From NCBI GenBank assembly GCA_002393955.1, contig DGSK01000011.1:6326-70325 (forward strand): DNA of 64,000 bases, in the 5' to 3' direction. Shown in pieces: positions 30,602 to 39,992 of this stretch. A program made the translations under genes and the position numbers. The notes beneath the pieces were generated by a model. That model ran no database searches. It was not told where the DNA came from and saw nothing but the letters and a program-made list of their open reading frames with translations. The stretch comes from Lachnospiraceae bacterium UBA4364 (lineage in GTDB: Bacteria; Bacillota; Clostridia; Lachnospirales; Lachnospiraceae). How positions within the stretch are numbered: position 1 is the stretch's first letter; each line of letters begins with the position of its first letter.

Positions 30602-32098
30602 ATGGCAAGTAATCAGATAAAAAACACAAGATATAAAGCAAACAACGGTCAGACCAGATGGGCAACCATTGAAGAAATGCAGCGTTCCGCTACAAGAGTG
30701 GATCTTCATGCACCTTCTTACCCCACTGCCGGTATCCCCGTAATGTCAGACGGAAATACCGCTTACCTTGACGGTACCGATACCCATACTCTTATATTCG
30801 GTGCTACAGGTTCCAAAAAGACCCGTATCTTCTGTATGCCTACCATCAATATGATGATACGTGCAGGCGAGTCTTTCATCGTAACCGACCCCAAGGCCGA
30901 GCTTTATGTCCGCACCGGTGGATTTGCAAAAGAGCGCGGCTACAAGCTGGTGGTTCTTAATTTCCGTGATATCGGTTACGGAGACATGTGGGATCCCCTG
31001 GCACTTCCTTTTGAGTACTACACCACAGGCCGTAAGGATGAAGCTAATAACCTCATAAACGACCTTGCTGCTACTCTTTCAGCAAGACAGAAAGAAAACT
31101 CAACCGATCTGCTCTACCCTCTCATGGCTGAGACACTGCTTACTGCTAATATGTACCTTCTTTTCGAAGCAGCTGCTGCCGAAGGTGCAGTTAATATGCG
31201 AAGCCTCACAGCCCTCTGCTCACAGTCCTCGCTTGAGTCACTGAGAACACTGGCAGGTAAGATGAGCTCACAGAACACCATCGGTATGCTTTTCAAAGGT
31301 ACGCTGCTTGGTGAGAATGAAAAGACCATATCTTCCATAATGTCAGTGCTTTACGGAATGGTTTCCATCTTCAACCTGAACAAGAGACTTACCGATATGC
31401 TCTGCCACAACACTTTCGATATGAGAATGTTCGGACATGAAAAGACTGCGGTTTACATCATCGTACCTGATGAAAAGACCACATGTCACTTCCTTGTAAC
31501 CATGTTCATCAAGCAGGTATATGAGATCCTGATCGGTGAGGCACAGAGACAGCCTACACTTTCACTTCCTGTCCGAGTCAACTTCGTACTGGACGAGTTC
31601 TGTAATATCCCGAAGATACCGGATATGCCTTCCATGATATCCGCAGGACGAAGCCGTAATATGAGATTCTACCTGATCGTACAGTCCATACACCAGCTGA
31701 AGGGACGTTACGGAGAAGATGCCGATACCATTAAGGGTAACTGTGATAACTGGATATTCCTCACCTCCCGTGAACGCGATCTCTTAAACGAGATGAGTTT
31801 CCTCTGCGGCGAGATCGATGCCTGGGGGCCGGGCGGTGCCGAAAAGAGACGGCTGATCTCCATTTCCGAATTGCAGCGTTTCAATAAACAGAAGGGTGAG
31901 GTTCTCATACTCCACGGACGTGAATATCCTTTCATCACTTACATGGCAGATATTGACCAGTATCCTGATTTTGCAAACTGGAGGGTTGTTCCCATAGCGC
32001 CGATCGAGATACCTCATGTACCTACCTTCGACGTTATCAAGTTCACAACCAAGAATGCGTTCCTGCCGGACGGTGTTCCTTTCAACGAGCCCGACTAA
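30602..32098 (+). CDS. Soluble VirD4/TraG-like ATPase
   Basis: This 498-residue protein belongs to the type IV coupling protein family. It has Walker A GATGSKKTR near residue 73, the VTDPKAELYVRTGGFAKERG block, Walker B VNFVLDEFCNIPKIPDM near residue 330, RNMRFYLIVQSIHQLKGRYG and the late ISISELQRFNKQKGEVLIL. True coupling proteins have two N-terminal membrane helices; here none is present and the protein begins about where the ATPase domain does. In conjugation these ATPases hand DNA or proteins to the secretion channel. No relaxase or channel gene is nearby. It pairs with the degenerate AAA+-like protein upstream and is followed by a terminator. Confidence 0.88.
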   Translation: MASNQIKNTRYKANNGQTRWATIEEMQRSATRVDLHAPSYPTAGIPVMSDGNTAYLDGTDTHTLIFGATGSKKTRIFCMPTINMMIRAGESFIVTDPKAELYVRTGGFAKERGYKLVVLNFRDIGYGDMWDPLALPFEYYTTGRKDEANNLINDLAATLSARQKENSTDLLYPLMAETLLTANMYLLFEAAAAEGAVNMRSLTALCSQSSLESLRTLAGKMSSQNTIGMLFKGTLLGENEKTISSIMSVLYGMVSIFNLNKRLTDMLCHNTFDMRMFGHEKTAVYIIVPDEKTTCHFLVTMFIKQVYEILIGEAQRQPTLSLPVRVNFVLDEFCNIPKIPDMPSMISAGRSRNMRFYLIVQSIHQLKGRYGEDADTIKGNCDNWIFLTSRERDLLNEMSFLCGEIDAWGPGGAEKRRLISISELQRFNKQKGEVLILHGREYPFITYMADIDQYPDFANWRVVPIAPIEIPHVPTFDVIKFTTKNAFLPDGVPFNEPD

Positions 32099-32126
32099 AA
32101 AGGATACAAAAGATAATAAAGCAAAC

Positions 32127-32157
32127 AAAAACTGCGCATCACCGGATGTGCAGTTTT
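32127..32157 (+). terminator. Terminator of the plus-strand operon
   Basis: AAAACTGCGCATC pairs with GATGTGCAGTTTT around a four-base loop, with one G-T pair, 29 bases past the VirD4-like stop. Confidence 0.85.
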
Positions 32158-32208
32158 CTATTAAATCATGTTTTAATCCCAATACGACATTTTCCCCGTC
32201 ATTTGGCC

Positions 32209-32247
32209 GTGCCGCATTCATTTTACGTTTTATTATGAATGTGGCAC
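32209..32247. terminator. Second hairpin in the convergent gap
   Basis: GTGCCGCATTCAT (32209-32221) pairs with ATGAATGTGGCAC (32235-32247) with one mismatch; TTTTTT follows at 32253 on the plus strand. It lies between the convergent VirD4-like and giant genes and may serve either. Confidence 0.7.
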
Positions 32248-32354
32248 GCTCATTTTTTCAATTTCGGCAGCCTGCCTGGGCTTTTATTGATTTGTAATTA
32301 AACTTTGGCCCTAGAACATTCGTTATATTTTGTCTTAACCTTCTCCAGTCTTCT

Positions 32355-35300
32355 TTATGCTGCCTTCATCTTGAGGAAGATCTTGTTTATCGTAGCAGCA
32401 TCCGTCTTACCTATACTGCCCTTCAATCCTAATACGAGCAATACAGTCGCTGCCATTACCCTCGTTTCCTTTACCGGATTATACTTACTTGCACAGTAGG
32501 CGATGGAGTTGGCCATCCTCATTCCGGTATCGGCTACCAGCTCATCAATATTCTCATAACCTTTGCCGGCACATACGAACTCAAGGACTGACAGACCATT
32601 CAGCTCGCCATCCATAACTTCCTCAGAACCAACCATTGATATATAGCTGTCCTTTATATTACGTACTGTCCTCTGTCCCTTCTCTGTATCCGTGTAATAG
32701 GTTGCGAGCATTTTCCGATCCTGCATGCACCTGATACAGTATGATGCAAATTCTATTCCGGCATTTATCGCTGAATTAATCACTCCGGTCATAATGCCTG
32801 CATCAATCTTTCCGAAGATTTCCTCAGCAACCGCCATTCCCATCTTAGTTACATCATTCACGATAGCCATATTCTGGATCGTATTGGCGGTTTCAGCCGA
32901 AAGATTCTGAAGATTTCTGTGCTCCTCCACGGTATTCTTATTTAGCTGCTTTTGTCTCTCATCCTGAACTTTCTCCGCCTTACTGAGTGTCTCCTCATCC
33001 TTCATCAGCGTAGACATGTCGTTTGCCCGGTCCTTTGCGTCACTCAGAAGCTTTTTATTCTTAATGCTGACTGCGATATCCCTGAATCCGTCAATGAATA
33101 CCTTGTACTTATTTATCTTTCCGACAACAAACGATACTTTGCTGATAAAGCTGTCACCAAAATCCTTTATTACATTATATTTGTCCTGAAGCATATTTAC
33201 GGTTTTCTCACCCAGAGCACCATTAACGATCTCCTTTGTGGAGCTTTTTATTTTCTCCTGAACCTTATTCAGTATCTCCTGGGGCTTTTCAAGAAGAGCT
33301 TCGATCTCCTTATCAGGATTGTCAAGCGCACTTATAGTACCCTCCACTATTTCCTTGACCTTAGTCACAAAAGGCGAATGCTCTTCACCATCAGAAAGCT
33401 TGCCGGTCTTACGGTCAATATTTGAAAGAACATAAGCCGCAGCCTCTGCATACTTATTCTCCACAGTTTCTTTTATCTCACCGATGATTTTTACATGCAG
33501 CATATTTCCGATATTTACAGCAGTATTTGATTTGATCTTTACGGTATCGATTGCTCCGTCAGCTTTTTTCTTTTGTTTCGAGTACTTATCAAAAAGCTCG
33601 TCGATATCATCACGTATATCACCATACTCGTACTTCATCTCATACGAACCGATTATCTCATCAATCCTGGATGCACTGCCCGGTGTCGGCTTTTCCATGA
33701 TCTTACCCTTTACCAGCTTTCCGATATCCGACAGTTTTACACCGGATGTCATGGAACTAATGACCAGATCATTTATATCGTTGGTAAGTGATGCCGTACT
33801 TGTATAGAAAGTACCTGTAAGCTGATTCTTAACTATTCCCTTGATATCGTATTTTGAAAGATCCGTAGTGAGGAAAGAGGGCAGCTCACTTATGTGGCTT
33901 TCCTTTTTCTCCTCATCACTGGCAAGCATTTCATCCAGCTTATCTAATTTATCATTGAGACTCGGCAGTACTATCGTCGCCAGACTCTTCACCTCTGATT
34001 TGATTTCCTTTACCGACATACGGATACCGGGAATACTTGTACTGTTAAGGGTTTCATCCGTAAGCATCTTCTTGCCATGCTGTACTCCAAACCTCATAAA
34101 GCCATTTCCTGTATTATGCAGGTTACGTCTGAGTATACTGTAATCCATGGAAATCTTGCCATAGGTTGAAATCTTACCCGCAGAACGGTACAGCTCGTCA
34201 TTACCTTCGCGCATCTCCAGCTCATAATCAGCTCTCTGAACAAACTGCAGCGCCCTTAAGAACAGCTTCCAGTCAACAGCAGTATCTCTCTTAAAAATGT
34301 AGCATTTTTCATTGCTGAGGATATCACCTATATTCTTTTTCGCAGTAAAATCAACCGAATCATCCACCTGGGTAGACAGCAGCGACTTGAAAGCTTCCGT
34401 ATAAGCATTCTCTCCCAGGCTCACACCTTCATTTCCACGCATGGACTTATCAATATACTCGTCAATAAGCCTGAACCTTCCTGTCTCATTTGCAAAAGAT
34501 CTCTCCTTTGAAGCCCGGAATACATTCATATAGAAATTCTTTTTTGAAACGTCCAGGAAATCCCTGCGCCCCAGCACCTTAATGAAAAGCTTTTTCTGCT
34601 TTTCGTTAAGGCTGCTGTACCCTGCAAGAGCGATCTTCGCTTCCCTATTCTTACCACTTGCACGATCTTTTTCAGACTCCTTCTTAAGGAATTCCTCAAG
34701 CTGATCCCTGGCAATTTCTTTTCCGTCAGCCTTTTCAAACTCCTTTTCATAAGCAGCTATAGCCTTCTTATTGCCGCTGGCAAGGACATAGTTGGAAGCA
34801 TTTCGCATAGCAAATCTCGCTCTGTTGTCCTTTTCCATCTCATTCATAAAATCAACTGCCTTTGCAAGAAGAATCCAGTCAATTTTTCCGTATCGGTTAA
34901 ATGACTGCGCATCAAAATCAGCTTTTGACAGTACCCTGCCCTGCAAAGTCTTTTTATCATCCATCTTAAAGCTGAAAGCAGTAACCAGCGCCTGCATGCA
35001 TGCACCATTATTCACGAAATTACTGAAAGACTTCTTGTGGTTATCCTCGGAAAACAGAAGCTTAAGTTCTTCCCTCTTTTCCTCATCAATATGCTTAGTT
35101 TTGTCTGCACTGCTGGTATCCAGAGCAGCACGGTTCTGAAGAATGGCGATAAATCTGTGCATATCGATTTCATCCATATTCGCCAGTTTCTCTACAACCT
35201 TTTTCCTTGCCTTTAATTCTTTCCGCAGATTAGAACCCTTTACAACCGATACATCAGCCACATTCAGATCATGATCTTCCCTGGCAAGCTCAATAAGCTT

Positions 35301-38300
35301 ATCCTTAACAGAATCCGGCGTAAATTCCATCTTTCTCAATTCGTAGACATCGTTTATCTGCTTCTTGCCAAGAAATGCAGCTTCATAAATTGATGATATG
35401 CCGTCACCCATGCGCTTCTTATCTGCTTCGGTGACCTTATCCCTGTTCTTCTTTACCTTATCTGTTACAGCTTTGGTAAACTGCAGGGCTTTCTCAAAAG
35501 CAGACTTGCTTAAAGCAGTGCGCTCTCCGAAGATACCTTCTCCGTGATTAAGCAGCTTATACCCGCATACACTGTAATCTATGTGGAAATCATAATCCTT
35601 TCCCGCCATATAATTCGTAAGTTCCTTAAGCCGGTCTGCAACGTCCTTGTCTCTGAGATTCTTTTCAGCCAGTACCGAAGCAGAACCTGCATCAAAACCG
35701 ATTGCTCCTTTTTCAAGAAGCATAAGTCCAAGCGCAAAGAGTTCCTTTTCTCCGGCGCTCAGCTTGTTATATTTTTTATTACAGCTGCGTGATCCGTACC
35801 TCTTAAGAATATCCTGGAAAGAATCCTTACCCGTGCCTCTCAGGAAATTCCATTTTTTCTTTCCGTAATCTTTCGAAGATGCGACCTCATATTCTTTCTC
35901 ATTAAGTGCGATATACTTGAGATTAGTTTTATCAGATGCAAATGACTTTAATTCGTTACTCCACTTTGTCTCATCAAAAACAACATCTTTACCGCTTTCA
36001 AGCTCTTTAAAAATACTTTCATGATAGTACTGTCTTAATAAATTCAGATATCTGTCCCGGCCCCAGCGATCTGTCTTGCGGTAGTAGTCATCTGTTTCCA
36101 ATACCTTATCCGCACATGTCATAAAGGAATCCATGTACTTAAAATAGCTTACTGCCTTTTCAACTTTTTCCTCAAATGACACTTTTGCCTTATCATCCTG
36201 CTCCTTAATGTTGATTCCGGTAGCCAGAAGCGCTCTTAAATCTCTGGATATATCCATGCGTTCCTGCACAAGGGAACCATTTGTGATCTCAAGACTTTCC
36301 AGTTGTTTTAACAGTTTGTAGTTCTTTCTGAAAGTTGTATACCACTCAGTCTTTATGAAACGGCGTTCGGAAAGGAACTTCCCCTTTCTGTCAGGATCAG
36401 CGAACTTTTCCATATGCCTGTATGCATTCACTACAAGAAGCTTATGCTCATCTTCTGAAATCTTCTCCTCTTTTTCCTCAGCAGAGGAAAGAATGTCCGA
36501 AACATCCGCCAGCCACTTCGCATGCTCATTTATTGTCTTATCAAATCGCGCATTAACATTTCTCTCCACAAGAAGATCGATAAGAAACTTATCAAGTTTA
36601 TAGTATTTTGCCAGTGAGGAATTCACCCTGTCCCTTGCCCGCTTCCAGTCATCGGAACTCAGTGAATTCAGCTTGGGAGTTCTGACATTCACTAACGCCT
36701 TGCTTGTAAATATTTCATCCAGGACTTTCCGGTCGTCGTATATTCCCAAAAAGACATCCCTGCGGTTTCTTATCGTACTCTCGGATTTCTTCGCAGCAAT
36801 AAGCTTTTTAGCCTTGTCCTTTTCTTCCGACTTAGCTTTGTGGCTCTCTGCATACTTTACATCCTTTTTGTATATCTTTTCATAATCCTCAGCCATTTCA
36901 GCCAGCTTTGCTTTAAAATCAGCCTCACTAAGATTGACCATCAGCACTTTATTCGAGCTGATAAAGCGTGCAATGTTCCTGTTCCCTTCCTCCTGTCCGG
37001 CAAAAACGCTGTTCGTATCACTATCAGCAAGTTTCTTTAAGTACAGTCCGGCCTGAAAACTGTTATTTTCATACCTTCTGCATGCTTTGACGATTTCTTC
37101 CTTAAGTGACTCCTGGGACAGCAGCTTCTTAAACCTGTTCTTATCACCATACATTTCGGTAATCACTGCCTGTGCACAGAAGTATACTGACGCAGTCTTT
37201 CCTGCATTCTTCTTATCCTTTCCCACTATCGTCTTAAGTGCAGCCCCGGTTGCAGTCTGGATATTCTTTTCAATACTCTTACCATCGGCATTCACCTCTT
37301 TTAAGATAGTTCTCTGTTCCCTTTCAAGCTCATTCTTAAAAAATACAGCATCTCCTGTGAGCTTACCGTTATAGATAAGGTCGTACCGCTTTTCAATATA
37401 GAGCTGCTTGATAGCTTCAGGCACATTTGCAGAATTAATTGCATCTATCGCCTTTCCTATCTTTATCTCAACTGTAGTATCCAGATATTTTGCTACATAT
37501 GATTCATTAAAAGTCATCATTGTGGTATATAAGCTCTTATCCTGACAAAGTTTTTCAGCATAATTCTTATATCTTCCATTCTTATACTGACAAATGAATT
37601 TAAACTGCTTTGTAAAACGCTCAAACCTCTGCTTATCAAGCGTTCCGTCAGGCTTTGCCTCAGGCTTGAGTGCAGCAAGCATCTTTTCCCTTTCCTGTTC
37701 AATATTTCTGGAGGATTCCAGACTCTCCTTTGTGCTTGAGACCAGATCATTTAAGTCAGCTAAGCTGACCGTTCCGCTTAATGCAGTAATTTCCAGCACA
37801 ACTTTATTGATAAGCTCCTGGTCATCTTTATGTGCATCCTTCATACCTTTTATAAATTCTTCATTATTTACTATATTGCGTTTCAGCAGCCCCGCTATCA
37901 GCTTAATGTCTGATGTGGGAAGATATTCCATCTTTGAGAGTTCTGTGTCCGAACCGGTTATTCTTTTTATGAGATTATCCTTTAAGAATTTCCTGTCCGT
38001 CTCGTCAAGAATCCTGCAGACATCCCGGTCCTCAAGGAATAGATCGCCGAGTATCCGGTTAGAAAAACCTATACGCCTTTCAGGCTTCACTTCTGTCCAG
38101 TGGGCAATGAAGTCTGCATACTTTATGTTCGGCTTTGTAAGGTCTACTTTTTCATCATTCTTCCTTATTAGCTCATCAAACTTTGCCTTAAATTCCTCCT
38201 TGGTATATGCACCCATTTCAAATTTAAGTTTTTCGATTGCTTCCCATGTCTCTGCTTTCAGCATTCGATGTTTAAAGCCGTATTTCTTATTGACCTTAGA

Positions 38301-39839
38301 CTGACCGCTAAGGTTGACAAGAAACTGCTCAGCCTTTTTCCTAAGGGCATAGCTGCTCTGCTTGTTTATTTCAGTAATTTCCTCACCTCCGGCAAGGTAT
38401 CTTGCAAATACGGTCTTGTCCACAGACGGGATCTGACAGACTTTCATAAGATGATCCAAGGTTTTCTCAGCCTTTATCTCACCCGGAGCGAGAAATGTGA
38501 CATAGGACATGGATGACTTAACAGCATCAGCGATAGCCATCTCTCCGCCGTAAACGTACATAGCTCCAAGGTCAGCCTTTATCCTGTCTTTTATCCGCTT
38601 AGCGGACAGTCCCGAATATTCCTTCTCATCCACGATCTGATCAATGATCTCGTAATTGGACTCTGTCTGCTCCTTGAGAATATCAAGCCGGATTCGGAAA
38701 AAACTGTCATCTGAATTAAGGATAAGATCGTTTACCTCACTCCTTTCCCAGAAACGTTCATCATTTCTATCGATTCCCAGAGCTTCGATATATTTATCCT
38801 TCTTTATTTTGGTTGACTCAAGAAGCCTGCTGTTTTCCTTTTCAAAAGTCTTAAGGAGAGCGCCTATATGTTTTCTAAACTCGTTTACCTCATCAAACAT
38901 GTGCATGCGGAAATTCTGGTCATCACTGATCTTATCATTCAGATATTTGCCAAGCTTATCCTTCAGCTCCGAAAGCCCCAGTGTAAGCTGCGGATTTTCA
39001 TCGCAGATCATGCTCAGTGTCATTTTGTTTGCAATAAGCCTGTTATTTTTATCCGCAAGTATTCTTTCAAGTGTTTCCTTATCCTTATTATCAAACTCCT
39101 TACCGCTTACAAGTTTCTTAAGTACATCCTTATATTCCGTACTGTTACCATACCACTTGTTTATAAGATTTCCCTTTACAGTATCGGAAATAGATTCATT
39201 GGACAGGATTTCCCTTACCTGCATATCCTTGACCTTATCATTGATCTTTTTCCTTGTTTCAGCAGAAGCCTTCATCAGCTGGTCATTCAGCCCCGAAACG
39301 ACATCAACTATACGGCAGCTTATACGATATCTGGAGCTGCCGCTGCCCGTAAGATGCATCCACTTCTTATGGGTAAGCTGATAGTATTTTGCCGTTGATT
39401 CCGCAAGCCTGACGGCATCACGGTAATCAACCTGCATAAAGCCCTTCTGTCTGGCATTTTCATTGTACTCGCTTAAGTTAACAAGCATTTTAAAAGCATC
39501 CTCCATCTCGCGGAATGCCTTATGCTTTTTTTCATTATCATGCTCCATATGATCAAGGAGCTGCTTCATAGTATAATTGTCTATACTGCGCTTGAGCCCG
39601 GATTCTGCCTGATCTTCCTCCAGCTTCGACTCATATTTCTCTATGGTATCGCATGCGATGTCATTAAGAGTCTTCTCCTCGTCAAATGCAAAAAGAGGAA
39701 TCTTTTTCTTCTTTTTCTCAGTAGCGGCAGAATCCTCACCGTTCAGCTTTACCTCATATCTTTTATATGACTGCTGCCGTTTCTCCTTACCTGCTCCCTT
39801 GATTTCCTTTTTTTTGCTTTCCTTAAATAAAGAATCCAT
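32355..39839 (-). CDS. Giant (2494-residue) protein of unknown function
   Basis: I do not recognise this protein. It has no signal peptide, is rich in Lys, Glu, Asp and Asn and reads as mostly helical. Basic, low-complexity residues occupy the first 45 positions. Degenerate internal repeats are visible, for example KIDWILLAKAVDFMNEME near residue 1655 and AVDWKLFLRALQFVQRAD near 1856. Two weakly hydrophobic, Ala/Gly-rich stretches lie near residues 2333-2368 and 2461-2472. The frame is open without interruption for 7.5 kb and starts at ATG 39839 with GGAGG well placed, so it is a real gene. G+C is low by hand count in two lines (19/60, 23/60). It faces the VirD4-like ATPase and may be its cargo or a structural partner; that is a guess. 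Confidence 0.9.
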   Translation of the reverse strand: MDSLFKESKKKEIKGAGKEKRQQSYKRYEVKLNGEDSAATEKKKKKIPLFAFDEEKTLNDIACDTIEKYESKLEEDQAESGLKRSIDNYTMKQLLDHMEHDNEKKHKAFREMEDAFKMLVNLSEYNENARQKGFMQVDYRDAVRLAESTAKYYQLTHKKWMHLTGSGSSRYRISCRIVDVVSGLNDQLMKASAETRKKINDKVKDMQVREILSNESISDTVKGNLINKWYGNSTEYKDVLKKLVSGKEFDNKDKETLERILADKNNRLIANKMTLSMICDENPQLTLGLSELKDKLGKYLNDKISDDQNFRMHMFDEVNEFRKHIGALLKTFEKENSRLLESTKIKKDKYIEALGIDRNDERFWERSEVNDLILNSDDSFFRIRLDILKEQTESNYEIIDQIVDEKEYSGLSAKRIKDRIKADLGAMYVYGGEMAIADAVKSSMSYVTFLAPGEIKAEKTLDHLMKVCQIPSVDKTVFARYLAGGEEITEINKQSSYALRKKAEQFLVNLSGQSKVNKKYGFKHRMLKAETWEAIEKLKFEMGAYTKEEFKAKFDELIRKNDEKVDLTKPNIKYADFIAHWTEVKPERRIGFSNRILGDLFLEDRDVCRILDETDRKFLKDNLIKRITGSDTELSKMEYLPTSDIKLIAGLLKRNIVNNEEFIKGMKDAHKDDQELINKVVLEITALSGTVSLADLNDLVSSTKESLESSRNIEQEREKMLAALKPEAKPDGTLDKQRFERFTKQFKFICQYKNGRYKNYAEKLCQDKSLYTTMMTFNESYVAKYLDTTVEIKIGKAIDAINSANVPEAIKQLYIEKRYDLIYNGKLTGDAVFFKNELEREQRTILKEVNADGKSIEKNIQTATGAALKTIVGKDKKNAGKTASVYFCAQAVITEMYGDKNRFKKLLSQESLKEEIVKACRRYENNSFQAGLYLKKLADSDTNSVFAGQEEGNRNIARFISSNKVLMVNLSEADFKAKLAEMAEDYEKIYKKDVKYAESHKAKSEEKDKAKKLIAAKKSESTIRNRRDVFLGIYDDRKVLDEIFTSKALVNVRTPKLNSLSSDDWKRARDRVNSSLAKYYKLDKFLIDLLVERNVNARFDKTINEHAKWLADVSDILSSAEEKEEKISEDEHKLLVVNAYRHMEKFADPDRKGKFLSERRFIKTEWYTTFRKNYKLLKQLESLEITNGSLVQERMDISRDLRALLATGINIKEQDDKAKVSFEEKVEKAVSYFKYMDSFMTCADKVLETDDYYRKTDRWGRDRYLNLLRQYYHESIFKELESGKDVVFDETKWSNELKSFASDKTNLKYIALNEKEYEVASSKDYGKKKWNFLRGTGKDSFQDILKRYGSRSCNKKYNKLSAGEKELFALGLMLLEKGAIGFDAGSASVLAEKNLRDKDVADRLKELTNYMAGKDYDFHIDYSVCGYKLLNHGEGIFGERTALSKSAFEKALQFTKAVTDKVKKNRDKVTEADKKRMGDGISSIYEAAFLGKKQINDVYELRKMEFTPDSVKDKLIELAREDHDLNVADVSVVKGSNLRKELKARKKVVEKLANMDEIDMHRFIAILQNRAALDTSSADKTKHIDEEKREELKLLFSEDNHKKSFSNFVNNGACMQALVTAFSFKMDDKKTLQGRVLSKADFDAQSFNRYGKIDWILLAKAVDFMNEMEKDNRARFAMRNASNYVLASGNKKAIAAYEKEFEKADGKEIARDQLEEFLKKESEKDRASGKNREAKIALAGYSSLNEKQKKLFIKVLGRRDFLDVSKKNFYMNVFRASKERSFANETGRFRLIDEYIDKSMRGNEGVSLGENAYTEAFKSLLSTQVDDSVDFTAKKNIGDILSNEKCYIFKRDTAVDWKLFLRALQFVQRADYELEMREGNDELYRSAGKISTYGKISMDYSILRRNLHNTGNGFMRFGVQHGKKMLTDETLNSTSIPGIRMSVKEIKSEVKSLATIVLPSLNDKLDKLDEMLASDEEKKESHISELPSFLTTDLSKYDIKGIVKNQLTGTFYTSTASLTNDINDLVISSMTSGVKLSDIGKLVKGKIMEKPTPGSASRIDEIIGSYEMKYEYGDIRDDIDELFDKYSKQKKKADGAIDTVKIKSNTAVNIGNMLHVKIIGEIKETVENKYAEAAAYVLSNIDRKTGKLSDGEEHSPFVTKVKEIVEGTISALDNPDKEIEALLEKPQEILNKVQEKIKSSTKEIVNGALGEKTVNMLQDKYNVIKDFGDSFISKVSFVVGKINKYKVFIDGFRDIAVSIKNKKLLSDAKDRANDMSTLMKDEETLSKAEKVQDERQKQLNKNTVEEHRNLQNLSAETANTIQNMAIVNDVTKMGMAVAEEIFGKIDAGIMTGVINSAINAGIEFASYCIRCMQDRKMLATYYTDTEKGQRTVRNIKDSYISMVGSEEVMDGELNGLSVLEFVCAGKGYENIDELVADTGMRMANSIAYCASKYNPVKETRVMAATVLLVLGLKGSIGKTDAATINKIFLKMKAA

Positions 39840-39863
39840 TGACCAGTCCTCCGCTACTCTGTT

Positions 39864-39916
39864 TTATATAACTAAAACTTCCCACATATAGTCTGTGGAA
39901 AGTTTTAGTTATATAA
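39864..39916. repeat. Palindrome upstream of the giant gene
   Basis: The arms TTATATAACTAAAACTT (39864-39880) and AAGTTTTAGTTATATAA (39900-39916) pair perfectly, and CCACA/TGTGG extends them towards a small loop. On the minus strand it could act as terminator of the helicase gene or as an attenuator before the giant gene. The left arm shares ACTAAAACTTCCCACA with the element at 28410. Confidence 0.85.
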
Positions 39917-39992
39917 AAAATACCTTCACCATCTTATAACATATTATAAAGTTATATGCGTACCGAACGCGTACCCGAAATAGAGACCTGTT

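Noticed and set aside
30602..32098. Part of an integrative conjugative element
   Set aside because: No relaxase, VirB4-like ATPase, integrase, att site or other transfer gene is visible in the window, and the ATPase lacks the membrane anchor of coupling proteins.
37594..39381. Several long plus-strand frames (up to ~240 codons) opposite the giant gene
   Set aside because: They are Ser/Leu/Phe-rich mirror frames of a Lys/Glu-rich protein and have no starts with ribosome-binding sites.
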